Part shown: positions 9,643-17,638 of the stretch, one piece after another
Layout of the letters: each line of letters starts with the position of its first letter
How positions within the stretch are numbered: position 1 is the stretch's first letter
Assembly: GCA_030263805.2 (NCBI GenBank)
Contig: CP136010.1
Span: 3,611,001-3,675,000, forward strand
From: Pseudomonas sp. FeN3W
Lineage (GTDB): Bacteria > Pseudomonadota > Gammaproteobacteria > Pseudomonadales > Pseudomonadaceae
Direction: 5' to 3'
Length of the DNA stretch: 64,000 nt
Translations under genes and position numbers: made by a program
Notes under the pieces: model-generated
What the model was told of the DNA's origin: nothing
Database searches by the model: none
What the model saw: the letters and a program-made list of their open reading frames with translations, nothing else

Positions 9643-9656
9643 TTACATTTTTGTAA
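9643..9656. promoter_or_regulatory. CopR-box-like palindrome upstream of copA copy 1
   Basis: TTACA-TTTT-TGTAA, 155 bases before the copA start on the minus strand. A weak -10-like TACGAT sits about 30 bases downstream of it on that strand. It could also serve the plus-strand DUF305 gene at 9862. Confidence 0.75.
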
Positions 9657-9755
9657 GCTTAAAGCGCACCAGAAAGCGCCCAAGGAATCGCCAGTGAAGA
9701 TGTAGGACGTTCACGTAAAAGCCGTGCGATAGCGTTACCGTGAGAAGGAACTTTT

Positions 9756-9771
9756 GATTCTTACAAGAATC
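9756..9771. promoter_or_regulatory. Short perfect inverted repeat before the DUF305 gene
   Basis: GATTCTT-AC-AAGAATC, a 7-bp inverted repeat with a 2-base centre, lies 90 bases before the ATG at 9862. A protein-binding site or small hairpin is possible; the binding factor is unknown. Confidence 0.3.
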
Positions 9772-9861
9772 TGATTGCAATGATGCTCATTGAATACAAA
9801 CGTCATCTGTTTGAGCAAAGCAACAATAATAACGGGTGTAAATTCATACAGGACTAATGCC

Positions 9862-10524
9862 ATGGCTAACGACTCTTTGCGCCGTACAGGTTTTTTAGGT
9901 GCTGCATTGCTGACCGCCAGTGTTTTATTAACTGCGCCTGTGCAGGCCGCTGGGCCGGGCACAGGAAGAACAGCTGCGTTTGAAAAGAACTATCTGACTT
10001 TTATCATCGATCATCATTACTCAGCGCTTAGAATGACCGAACTAGCCGCTGGAACGGATACAGTGCGTGATCCGAACATAAATGATCCGCGTGAAGGGAC
10101 TGCGCCTACTCCGAACTTTGGTGAGACACCTGCCAAAGCAAGCTCCGAAGAAATAAAGTCAATGGCCCGCATGGCAAACCGCACGCAACGGGAAGAAATT
10201 GCGAAAGCTCAGCGGTTCTTGCTTGAGTGGTATGGCGTCGCACACGTTCCGCAGATACCACCTGCCGGGCAGCGACAGATCCAAGCACTCATGTACGAAA
10301 GTCCTGGGGCTAATTTCGACAGAGCGTTTTTGGCAAATTTCAGCAACCACCACTATTTGGCGTTAGGGCCAAGTCAGGATTGCAGGGTAAAATTTGATTT
10401 GAAACATGAAGAGCTCAAGCACTATTGCGAGGGCATAGTCCAAGCGCAAACGAGGCAAATCAATGATATGCGTGGACAGCTGTGCGAGCGATTCAGGGTC
10501 TGCGATTATCAGCCTTACAAATAG
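9862..10524 (+). CDS. DUF305-family secreted protein (copper cluster 1)
   Basis: A 220-residue exported protein with a signal peptide ending at APVQAAGPG. It has the DUF305 ferritin-like helical layout: FIIDHHYSALRMTELA early and NFSNHHYLALGPSQDC late, each with an HH pair, plus several C-terminal cysteines. DUF305 proteins are frequent in copper loci and probably bind metal in the periplasm. The ATG at 9862 follows an AGGA; an upstream in-frame ATG (9790) would bury the signal peptide. It is divergent from copA with the CopR box between them. Confidence 0.8.
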   Translation: MANDSLRRTGFLGAALLTASVLLTAPVQAAGPGTGRTAAFEKNYLTFIIDHHYSALRMTELAAGTDTVRDPNINDPREGTAPTPNFGETPAKASSEEIKSMARMANRTQREEIAKAQRFLLEWYGVAHVPQIPPAGQRQIQALMYESPGANFDRAFLANFSNHHYLALGPSQDCRVKFDLKHEELKHYCEGIVQAQTRQINDMRGQLCERFRVCDYQPYK

Positions 10525-11027
10525 GTTGAATTAGCTGCACGGCGAAACGGTAGGACTTTCCAAATATGCGGCGAGTATCCGTAACCTCCTAACAGCCCGC
10601 CGCCTTCCGATCATAATTATTCCGGTCACTTTAGGACTGATTTTATTTGGTCGTAGGCTTGATAAGAACCGTTTAAAGGGTGTATCCATAAATACATCCC
10701 CGACATAATGAGCGATTTTCTAAGGCTTTTTTGATGCTCCTTTAGCCTGACGGCGCTTTTTTGGCGCCTTTTTTTTAGGCTGTGCGGGCTATGCAGAAGG
10801 CCTCGATTGTCGAGGTCATTGAAGAGAATCGCCAATATACCGTTCATCCGCTTAAGGTGGGGATGCTAGGTCTCGTTTTTAGAAGAACAAGTTTCAACGT
10901 AGCTGATAATGGCCCCTTCGGCCTTTTGCAACTAACGTTGCAAGCGCCAACGCCGTGGCAGCTACAACATTCATGGAGCTGCCACAGTTCAGCGAGCCGA
11001 GTGTTCACATTTGCGTAAGGTTTCGCT
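10525..11027. other. Intergenic region holding a candidate small RNA and terminator
   Basis: No supported protein gene. It contains a GGGTGTAT/ATACATCC hairpin (10678-10699) and the conserved RNA 3' end listed separately at 10720-10776. Confidence 0.4.
10720..10776 (+). ncRNA. Candidate sRNA 3' end and Rho-independent terminator, copy 3
   Basis: GATGCTCCTTTAGCCT is followed by a GGCGC / GCGCC hairpin and eight T residues (10769-10776). The block matches 11449-11500 (minus) and 37340-37395 (plus), which lie in the copR intergenic regions. ATGCTCCTTT is complementary to a ribosome-binding sequence AAAGGAGCAT. It could simply terminate the DUF305 transcript; the promoter is unknown. Confidence 0.4.
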
Positions 11028-11234
11028 TCAGCACTTAGCGTGCTTGGCAGCCGGAGCTGCCTTGGAGGCAACCTCTTGGGCTTGATCCTTCTGATCAGCC
11101 TGATAAGCCGCGATCGACACTTGCCGAGCCTGCTCCATACGAGCAAAGGTACGATCACCACCACCTTCTGCCATTGCATAGGAAGAGCTTGCTGCGATGG
11201 CGAGCAGTACGGAAAGAGATCTGAAAAGTTTCAT
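11028..11234 (-). CDS. PtrA-like small periplasmic copper-responsive protein
   Basis: A 68-residue protein with a signal peptide (LSVLLAIAASSSYAMA) and an EGGGDRTFARMEQARQ core that matches the PtrA N-terminal family of pseudomonads; the C-terminus ends in AKHAKC. PtrA is a small copper-induced protein in P. aeruginosa under CopR control, first reported as affecting type III secretion. The ATG at 11234 follows GAGG; an earlier in-frame Met (11258) would spoil the signal peptide. A degenerate CopR-like box lies 113 bases upstream, similar to the spacing for both csp genes. Confidence 0.75.
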   Translation of the reverse strand: MKLFRSLSVLLAIAASSSYAMAEGGGDRTFARMEQARQVSIAAYQADQKDQAQEVASKAAPAAKHAKC

Positions 11235-11347
11235 GCTTGTTACCTCGTGGAAAGACATAGATACCCAGCGCCGCTCCAGGCAGGAGTCTTGGCTTGGGCT
11301 TGTGTCTAAGCTAACCGAGAGTTCCTGTCAGATCCCTGAACTAGACA

Positions 11348-11361
11348 TTACGGTTTCGTCA
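11348..11361. promoter_or_regulatory. Degenerate CopR-box-like site upstream of the PtrA-like gene
   Basis: TTACG-GTTT-CGTCA keeps the 5-4-5 layout with one altered base in one half and two in the other. Its distance to the start (113) is close to that for the csp genes (122 and 112). Confidence 0.45.
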
Positions 11362-11448
11362 GTAAAGCAGGCAAGCAGCTACAAGCGAAAGCGCAGAAAG
11401 CGTGTATGGCGCTTTTCGTTCTGGCAATAGGTCTTGTTTCCTGCCGGC

Positions 11449-11500
11449 AAAAAAAAGGCGCCATCGAGGCGCCGATAGGCCAAAGGAGCATGGAAAGGCC
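11449..11500 (-). ncRNA. Candidate sRNA 3' end and terminator divergent from copR 1
   Basis: On the minus strand ATGCTCCTTTGGCCT is followed by GGCGCC-TCGAT-GGCGCC and eight U. No gene on that strand ends here, so the terminator appears to belong to a short transcript starting near the CopR box at 11573-11586. A -10-like TAACTT lies about 33 bases from the box, which would give an RNA of roughly 80 bases. Confidence 0.5.
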
Positions 11501-11572
11501 AAAAGCAGAGTATGGGAGCAACTGCTGACGTGAAAGTTAGCGTTGCAAGCTGTCATTCCGATGATGCGGGCA

Positions 11573-11586
11573 TTACGTTTCTGTAA
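11573..11586. promoter_or_regulatory. CopR-box-like palindrome upstream of copR copy 1
   Basis: TTACG-TTTC-TGTAA, 62 bases before the copR start. It is positioned for autoregulation and also for the divergent short transcript on the minus strand. Confidence 0.7.
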
Positions 11587-11648
11587 GGTACTGGCTGCCC
11601 GCCCAGACAATCGGCACACTGTTCTAAATGCTGGCGAGAGTACCTTCA

Positions 11649-12329
11649 ATGAAGCTTCTTGTTGCTGAAGATGAGCCGAAAACGGGCACCTACCTACAGC
11701 AGGGGCTCACGGAGGCTGGATTCACTGTCGATCGAGTAGAGAACGGGACCGATGCCGCTCAGCATGCGCTTAATGCGGCATACGACCTGCTCATTCTAGA
11801 TGTGATGATGCCTGGCTTGGATGGGTGGCAGGTTTTACATCAAATCCGCGCTGCGGGTAATGAGGTCCCTGTGCTCTTCCTCACCGCCAGAGATGGGGTT
11901 CAGGATCGAGTAAAGGGATTGGAGCTGGGCGCTGATGATTATCTCATCAAGCCGTTTGCCTTCTCCGAGTTGCTAGCCAGGATCCGTACGTTGCTTCGCC
12001 GCGGCAACCATGCCCCCAACCAGACGATACTCAAGCTCCACGACCTTGAGATGGACTTGCTGAGACGTCGGGTTACGCGCTCGGGGAAACGCATAGACCT
12101 GACCGCTAAGGAATTCGCACTTCTTGAGCTATTGCTTAGGCGTCGCGGGGAAGTGCTCTCAAAGTCCCTTATCGCCTCCCAGGTTTGGGATATGAACTTC
12201 GACAGCGATACCAACGTCATTGAGGTGGCGGTACGACGGCTGAGAGCAAAAATCGATGATGAGTTCGAGCCTAAGCTCATACAAACCGCGCGTGGGATGG
12301 GATATTTGATCGACGTACCAGACCCCTAG
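11649..12329 (+). CDS. copR: Copper response regulator CopR (orphan copy)
   Basis: An OmpR-family two-component regulator of 226 residues. The receiver domain (1-120) has the acidic pair AEDEP, phospho-acceptor Asp in LLILDVMMPG and Lys in DYLIKPFAF. The winged-helix domain (130-225) has the SQVWDMNFDSDTNVIEVAVRRLRAK recognition region. It is very similar to CopR at 36469-37146. No copS follows: the gene is separated by about 90 bases from an oppositely oriented mobile operon, so the kinase seems to have been lost at this junction. It probably takes phosphate from the CopS encoded at 35093-36472. Confidence 0.92.
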   Translation: MKLLVAEDEPKTGTYLQQGLTEAGFTVDRVENGTDAAQHALNAAYDLLILDVMMPGLDGWQVLHQIRAAGNEVPVLFLTARDGVQDRVKGLELGADDYLIKPFAFSELLARIRTLLRRGNHAPNQTILKLHDLEMDLLRRRVTRSGKRIDLTAKEFALLELLLRRRGEVLSKSLIASQVWDMNFDSDTNVIEVAVRRLRAKIDDEFEPKLIQTARGMGYLIDVPDP

Positions 12330-12420
12330 AGCGAAATGCTCGGCATTCCATCGCGATGGGCCAAGCTACCGGTACCTATGCGGCTAGGGCTAGCCACCGA
12401 ACAAGGAGCGGTGCCGAACC

Positions 12421-13734
12421 TCAGTTCTCCGAGCTGGATTTCGTCAGGTGTGGCACGAAGAAGATGGGTCGCTGCGGGGGAGCTATCAGAATATCAGTGG
12501 ATTTGATGCTAGTGCCCTTGCGACGCTTGGTCTTGCCATCCTTACCGACCGCCAGCAAATCACCGGTCGCAACAGCGATATCGAGCGCCTGCTTTACGCG
12601 AAACTCGTCAGCCATGGTGTAGTTGGTCAATCCGCTCATCAGGCCCAAAAAAGGTTGCCGTTCTACCTCGTAGACCTGTTTGGGCAAGAGCTCTGAAAGT
12701 TCTCCTCGGACGCGGTCATCGGTGGCATCGTCGAAGTGATGCTCATCCAACAGCAAATCGTGCTGACCTGTCACGGCGATATCCCGATTGGCGTCGTAGC
12801 CGAAAAAGCTGGAAGGCGACAGCATATGGGAAAAGTTGTTGCCGTATTTCCAGTGGATCTTCTTCATCACATCGTTGGCGCGGTAGTTGTTCGCCAGATG
12901 GATAAACCAATAGGCCATCGGGTTGCTGCCAGCAGGGCGGATGAAGAACACGGTCATGTACTGGGCACCGCTTTCCTGTTTGATCCCTTCAGACAGATGG
13001 CGTTGGATCAGGTACTGCCAATTGCGCGGCTGATGGGCCTTCAGCTCTTTCAGCATGCTCCATGGCACATGGTGATCCAGGCCGATATTGGCGATGGCCT
13101 TCCGATTCGCTTGGCGGTCAGCCAGGTACGTGACCAGAAAATCGACGTTGAAGGTCAGCAGCACCTCGGCATTGCTGAGGTGCTGGAAAATCCATTTGAT
13201 CTTGGGGAACGGCACGTCGCCATAGCCGTACTGATCCAGCAGGAAGAGCACACGCTCACCCTTGCCGAAATGCTTGAGCTTTTGAGCGATGGTCGGCAAT
13301 GCTTCTGTGAATTCAGCGCTATGCAGATGCACATCCTGGCCAAGCCGAGGAGCATGACCACGCGCGGCCAATACCGAATGCAAGCAGGCAATGTTCTCGG
13401 GCTTCACATCAACGAAATAGTGCTGGGAGCGGATGGGGCGCGGCTTGATGCGCTCCAGGTTGTTGCGGACCTCCGAAGCCTGAATCGCCTCCAGTGCAAT
13501 CACGGGAGAGCCGAAGTGATTCCCACCTACGCCGTCGTGGTATATACCTCCACCACTGAAGCCATCGACGATCGACAAGCCTAGTTCTGGCATCAACTGA
13601 TTTCGCAGTAGCACGTCGATGTAAGTCTGGATGTACTCATCGATGATCTGATGTTTGATCTTGCTGTGCGGATCGATGGTCGGGAAGGTCTGCGTGCCCC
13701 AATCCCAACGGTACTTCTCGTCATCCTTGGCCAT
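12421..13734 (-). CDS. tcmP: Three-Cys-motif partner protein TcmP
   Basis: A 437-residue protein of the TcmP family, recognised from the N-terminal WDWGTQTFPTIDPHSKIKH segment, the SIVDGFSGGGIY methyltransferase-like glycine loop near residue 55, and LFLLDQYGYGDVP in the middle. The family is encoded beside three-Cys-motif proteins in phages and mobile islands; its activity is not established. It lies 20 bases after the three-Cys-motif gene, and both follow the recombinase gene on the same strand, so they look like one operon. An AAGGAA precedes the start. Confidence 0.85.
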   Translation of the reverse strand: MAKDDEKYRWDWGTQTFPTIDPHSKIKHQIIDEYIQTYIDVLLRNQLMPELGLSIVDGFSGGGIYHDGVGGNHFGSPVIALEAIQASEVRNNLERIKPRPIRSQHYFVDVKPENIACLHSVLAARGHAPRLGQDVHLHSAEFTEALPTIAQKLKHFGKGERVLFLLDQYGYGDVPFPKIKWIFQHLSNAEVLLTFNVDFLVTYLADRQANRKAIANIGLDHHVPWSMLKELKAHQPRNWQYLIQRHLSEGIKQESGAQYMTVFFIRPAGSNPMAYWFIHLANNYRANDVMKKIHWKYGNNFSHMLSPSSFFGYDANRDIAVTGQHDLLLDEHHFDDATDDRVRGELSELLPKQVYEVERQPFLGLMSGLTNYTMADEFRVKQALDIAVATGDLLAVGKDGKTKRRKGTSIKSTDILIAPPQRPIFFVPHLTKSSSEN

Positions 13735-13754
13735 GCGTATTCCTTGTGTTGGTA

Positions 13755-14498
13755 TCAGGCGAGGTTGAGCAGCGGGATTTCATCCCAGGTCTGACCGTTC
13801 AACAGTCGACCGTTGGCTTTCTTCGAGCGTTTCACGCCATCGGCACCCCATCCGCCCCATTGCTTGAAGAAGAACGCTGAGCCAGAGGCGTCGCACTGGC
13901 GATGAATGTTGTCGACCCATTCCTGTTTCATCGGGCGAGCCTTGGGGCCCGACTCACCGCCGACAATGACCCAGTGGATATCGGTCAAATCCAGCTCCCC
14001 CAGATCTTCTAGCAGCGGCTCAGCAGAGAGGAAGCGAATCGTGGCATCTACCCGGCGCAGGCAGTCGATCCTCGGCACACCATATTCGCGGTCTTCAACC
14101 GACACCCCCAGCCAGGCATTGACTGGAGGCGTCCGCTTGCTGAAATACTCAGCTAGTCGCTCGGCACGCTTGGTGAGGATCTGGAAGGTGTGCTGGGAAG
14201 CCTTTCGGATCACCTCGAATACTTGGTCGATGTATTCGTCCGGTACATGCTCGTGGAACAGGTCAGACATTGAGTTGACGAAGTAAATGGTCGGTTTCTT
14301 GCGCTGTAGCGGCTCCTGCAACTTCTCCGGCCGCAGGCTCAGGCGAAAGCCGTTTTCATAGCCCGGCGTTCCCATGGCCTGCAGCCGGTAGGCCATGTTT
14401 TCCGCATAGCAGTGTTTGCATCCGGGCGACACCTTGGTGCAACCCACGACGGGGTTCCAGGTCATTTCCGTCCATTCGATGCTGGTCTGCGTACTCAT
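13755..14498 (-). CDS. Phage Gp37/Gp68-family three-Cys-motif protein (DUF5131)
   Basis: A 247-residue protein opening with SIEWTEMTWNPVVGC and the cysteine motif C20-x6-C27-x2-C30, followed by YAENMAYRLQ. This resembles the iron-sulfur motif of radical-SAM-like proteins and defines the Gp37/Gp68 family. Later conserved parts are TIYFVNSMSDLFHEHVP and WVIVGGESGPKARPM. It is the usual partner of TcmP and sits between tcmP and the recombinase gene with gaps of 20 and 29 bases. Function in phage defence or DNA modification is only inferred. Confidence 0.88.
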   Translation of the reverse strand: MSTQTSIEWTEMTWNPVVGCTKVSPGCKHCYAENMAYRLQAMGTPGYENGFRLSLRPEKLQEPLQRKKPTIYFVNSMSDLFHEHVPDEYIDQVFEVIRKASQHTFQILTKRAERLAEYFSKRTPPVNAWLGVSVEDREYGVPRIDCLRRVDATIRFLSAEPLLEDLGELDLTDIHWVIVGGESGPKARPMKQEWVDNIHRQCDASGSAFFFKQWGGWGADGVKRSKKANGRLLNGQTWDEIPLLNLA

Positions 14499-14527
14499 TT
14501 CACCGTCACTCCTGTCGTGCAGCGATG

Positions 14528-15559
14528 TTAGTGAGAAGCTGGCAGTTGCGTCAAAGTGCCAGTATTGAATTCAACAGCGGGCCTGACCGCCAGGCCACCA
14601 AATGAAATAGCGGGATCGATGTACCGCATGGCCGACTTGATGTCTTTCCAGCCCACATAGGTCATCAAGCCTTTGAGGTCCCATCCATTGGCTGTGGCCC
14701 ATGTAGCGAAGCCGCGGCGCAAGGAGTGACTGGTATAAAGTTCAGCCGGGATCCCGGCGCGTTGAAGAATCTGGCGCAGCAGGCTGATCAGGCTACCCGG
14801 GTGTAAAGCATCCTCGCTGAGATGCCCCCAGCGATCCAGGCGACGGAACACGGCTCCTCGAACGATACCTGCAGTACTGATCCAGTCGAGATAGGCCTGT
14901 ACCGGGCATAGTCGCTTTAGCGCCGGCGTGTAGTGCGTCGTACCGCGATTTTCTCGGTCCCCCTTGCTCTGTGGCAGAAACAGACGCATGCCTGCGCCTG
15001 CTTCGGCTTGAATATGCTCGACCCGCAGCCGGCAGAGCTCATCACTGCGAAAGCCTCGCCAAAAACCGATCAGCAGTAATGCCATGTCGCGCCGGCAGCG
15101 CAACAGGTTCGCTAAATCGCCCCGCATCCGAGCTCGATCTGACTCCTGATCCAGCCATTGGGCTGCCTGCTCTAAGTGCTGCAGCTGCAGAGGGGCCGCT
15201 TGCTTGACCTGTGCCGGATGTAGGGTGCGGATGCCCTTGAGTACCTGACGCACCGTGGGAGTCTTCGTTGGGTCTGGAAATCCTTGGATGATATGCCATT
15301 GAGCGAGAGCAGCTAAGCGTTGCTTCAACGTGTTCACGCTCAGCGTATCCGCATAGTCCACCAGGTAGCGGACAACGCTATCGCCTGTCGCGGGCAGAAA
15401 TCCGCCCCAAGTCACTTCGAAGTGCTCGATGGCCGACTGATAGCTACGGCGGGTGTTTTCCCGCGTACCGGCTTGTAGGTAGCGCCCGACGTCTTTCATC
15501 GTCTGAGATGCCTTTATGTACTGAAAAACGGTCACTGAACGACCGTTTGCGCCATTCAT
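14528..15559 (-). CDS. Tyrosine-type recombinase/integrase
   Basis: A 343-residue recombinase. An N-terminal SAM-like core-binding domain covers about residues 15-105. The catalytic domain has the first Arg in FWRGFRSDELCRLR, the HxxR in SHSLRRGFATWA, a Trp in VGWKD and the Tyr nucleophile in SAMRYID. It probably drives movement of this accessory block. The likely attachment site cannot be placed. It is the first gene of an operon with the three-Cys-motif and tcmP genes, divergent from the KfrA-like gene. Confidence 0.92.
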   Translation of the reverse strand: MNGANGRSVTVFQYIKASQTMKDVGRYLQAGTRENTRRSYQSAIEHFEVTWGGFLPATGDSVVRYLVDYADTLSVNTLKQRLAALAQWHIIQGFPDPTKTPTVRQVLKGIRTLHPAQVKQAAPLQLQHLEQAAQWLDQESDRARMRGDLANLLRCRRDMALLLIGFWRGFRSDELCRLRVEHIQAEAGAGMRLFLPQSKGDRENRGTTHYTPALKRLCPVQAYLDWISTAGIVRGAVFRRLDRWGHLSEDALHPGSLISLLRQILQRAGIPAELYTSHSLRRGFATWATANGWDLKGLMTYVGWKDIKSAMRYIDPAISFGGLAVRPAVEFNTGTLTQLPASH

Positions 15560-15628
15560 ATTGAATAATGCTTCATTATTTTATCTGAATTTAACTATAA
15601 CACCTCGCTTTACAACGGCAAGTTTTAG

Positions 15629-15666
15629 TACGTAAATACGTAGTATGTAAAACGATACGAAATCGT
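15629..15666. promoter_or_regulatory. Operator-like repeats between integrase and KfrA-like genes
   Basis: Two palindromes lie just before the KfrA-like start: TACGTAAATACGTA (15629-15642) and ACGAT-ACGAA-ATCGT (15652-15666). KfrA proteins repress their own promoters, so autoregulation, and perhaps control of the divergent integrase operon, is likely. Confidence 0.5.
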
Positions 15667-15676
15667 AGGAGCAACC

Positions 15677-16708
15677 ATGGCCCGCGGCGGCATTAATAAA
15701 GTACTGGTTCGGAAGGCCCGCCAAACCATCTTGGCGCGAGGCGAGAATCCCAGCATCGATGCGGTGCGGGTCGAACTCGGTAACACCGGCTCGAAAACCA
15801 CCATTCACCGCTACTTGAAAGAGCTCGAAGATGCTGAGCGCGGCCGGGACGCGGCCTCGATCCCGCTCAGCGAGCAGCTGGCCAATCTGGTGTCCCAGTT
15901 GGCAGATCAGCTAACGGAAGAGGCTCAGGTCGATGTGGCCCAGGAGCGGGAGCAATTTGCACGCGAACGGCTCGATTTTCAGAACCAGGCTCGGCTGGCC
16001 GAAAGCCGAATCCAGCAGTTGGAAAGTCAGTTCAGCGGGCTTACGGAACAGCTCCAGGCTGCCCAGCACGCGTTACAGCAGGAGCAGCAGCACCGCCAAC
16101 AGGGCGAGATCGAGAACGCCCGTCTGTTGCAGGCCAACCGCGACCTGGAGGAGCGCCTAAAGGACCGCGATGGACAGATTCGCTCGCTGGAGGAAAAACA
16201 TCAGCACGCCCGTGATGCCCTGGAGCACTATCGCCAGGCCGCCAAGGAGCAGCGTGAGCAGGAGCAGCGCCGGCACGAGTCTCAGGTGCAACAGCTGCAA
16301 CTGGAGCTGCGGCAGTTACAGCAGACCCTGATCGTCAAACAGGATGAGTTGACCCAGCTCAACCGCGACAACGCACGGCTGCTCGCCGAGGCGCGGCAGT
16401 TACAGAAGGATCAACATACGCAGCAGCAGCTTCTCACCCAGAAGGCTCAGGCCTTAGAGGTCGCTCAGCGCTCGCTGACCGGAATGGAGCGTACGAATGA
16501 TGCCTTGGAACAACGCAGTAACACTTTGCAGGCCGAAGTAGCCCGGCTTGGTGAAAGGGCCGAGGTTCAGGCACAAAAAGCGCAGACCTTACAGGAGCGT
16601 TTGTCCGAAGCTCTCTTGCAACTGAAGCTGATTGAGCATTCACCGCCTGCCAACGGCGGTGCGGATAGCCATGAACCGTTACCGGGGCCAGAAGCAGACA
16701 CGCCTTAA
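15677..16708 (+). CDS. KfrA-like DNA-binding coiled-coil protein
   Basis: A 343-residue protein. Residues 1-60 form the KfrA N-terminal DNA-binding domain (SIDAVRVELGNTGSKTTIHRYLKELE). Residues ~70-320 are an almost unbroken alpha-helical coiled coil rich in Gln, Glu, Arg and Leu. KfrA proteins are autorepressors on plasmids and are frequent next to integrases in Pseudomonas islands. AGGAG sits 7 bases before the ATG. A role in keeping or controlling the element is inferred. Confidence 0.85.
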   Translation: MARGGINKVLVRKARQTILARGENPSIDAVRVELGNTGSKTTIHRYLKELEDAERGRDAASIPLSEQLANLVSQLADQLTEEAQVDVAQEREQFARERLDFQNQARLAESRIQQLESQFSGLTEQLQAAQHALQQEQQHRQQGEIENARLLQANRDLEERLKDRDGQIRSLEEKHQHARDALEHYRQAAKEQREQEQRRHESQVQQLQLELRQLQQTLIVKQDELTQLNRDNARLLAEARQLQKDQHTQQQLLTQKAQALEVAQRSLTGMERTNDALEQRSNTLQAEVARLGERAEVQAQKAQTLQERLSEALLQLKLIEHSPPANGGADSHEPLPGPEADTP

Positions 16709-16974
16709 CTTGGGCGGGTCGGACAGACAGGTCATATTTGATCGCATGAGTGGCTAATGCGAGGCCAACTGCAAATGCTCTGGGGCAGGCCGCTACGAAG
16801 TTAGCTGACCGGCGAGGATTTTATGAAGGACACGCTGGAAAAAAGTTGGCGCACCTTGCGTGAATTTCCTCAGTTTGGCGGGGCGCCAACTGAGCAACGC
16901 CGCCGACGGACTGGATTTGGCAGGGTCGCATCGTCGTGAATGAGATGCTACGAACCGGTCTTTGGCCGGCATAC
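16709..16974. other. No recognised feature
   Basis: I see no supported gene or strong repeat in this stretch. Confidence 0.4.
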
Positions 16975-17277
16975 TCAACCTTCGGCCCAAAAATCATCCT
17001 TGCGCACCAAACCGAACTCATCCTGATTGGTGTCAAGCTCATCATCAAACATGGTGTTAACCATTCGCTCCCGACGTAGCATGGCCAGCGTTCGGAAAAA
17101 GCAGGGCTCGCAGAGGTGAACCTCATAACGCTCACCATCATGCTTGGAACCATAGCCCCAACACGCTTGAAGAACGCCAAACTGGTGGCCATAGCCCTCA
17201 ATACTTGTGCTTTGGCAACAAGCGTCACAGGTAACGTCTGAAGTCGTTTCCGTTGGCTGCATTGCAATGTGCCGCAT
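16975..17277 (-). CDS. Small double-CxxC protein, paralogue A
   Basis: A 100-residue soluble protein with two cysteine pairs, CDACC near residue 18 and CEPCFF near residue 57, around a conserved GYGHQFGVLQACWGYGSKHDGERY core, and a C-terminal FGLVRKDDFW. The paired CxxC sites suggest a zinc knuckle. It is paralogous to the products of 20879-21160 and 27481-27783. The family has no function known to me. The ATG at 17277 is chosen because GGAGG lies 8 bases upstream. Confidence 0.7.
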   Translation of the reverse strand: MRHIAMQPTETTSDVTCDACCQSTSIEGYGHQFGVLQACWGYGSKHDGERYEVHLCEPCFFRTLAMLRRERMVNTMFDDELDTNQDEFGLVRKDDFWAEG

Positions 17278-17286
17278 GATCATCAC

Positions 17287-17638
17287 CTCCGAGGAGAGGA
17301 AAGTTTACAGCTGCCATCGAGCCCACATTTGAGACCGGAAATGGAAGGTGTCGCGAAGGCCGCCTCGAACCATCACCGGGGAGAAGGATATCTTGAGGCT
17401 AATTGAAGGTGGGCGAACATGCGCAAGCATGTGAGAGCAACACAATGCCTAGAAATCAAACATTTATGGTTTGAATGTCTTAATTTTCCGTGATCTCGTT
17501 ATGATGCCATAAAAATTCCCATCATGAAAAAGGCCTGATAAATCAATCAGGAAGGAGGGATGTGAGTGAATTTTCCCGTTATCTCGGCATGGCCCCACTC
17601 TGGGTTGGAAGCTTGGTATTGAACATGCTGAGAAATCC
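17287..17638. other. Non-coding stretch with a small hairpin
   Basis: No gene seen. An AT-rich part around 17470-17520 and a CCTGAT/ATCAGG hairpin near 17535-17552 are the only structure. Confidence 0.35.

Noticed and set aside
9790..9861. Longer N-terminus of the DUF305 protein
   Set aside because: It would put 24 residues before a clear signal peptide, and the ATG at 9862 has a better ribosome site.
10782..11018. Plus-strand frame between DUF305 and the PtrA-like gene
   Set aside because: It begins after a terminator, has no ribosome site and no family features.
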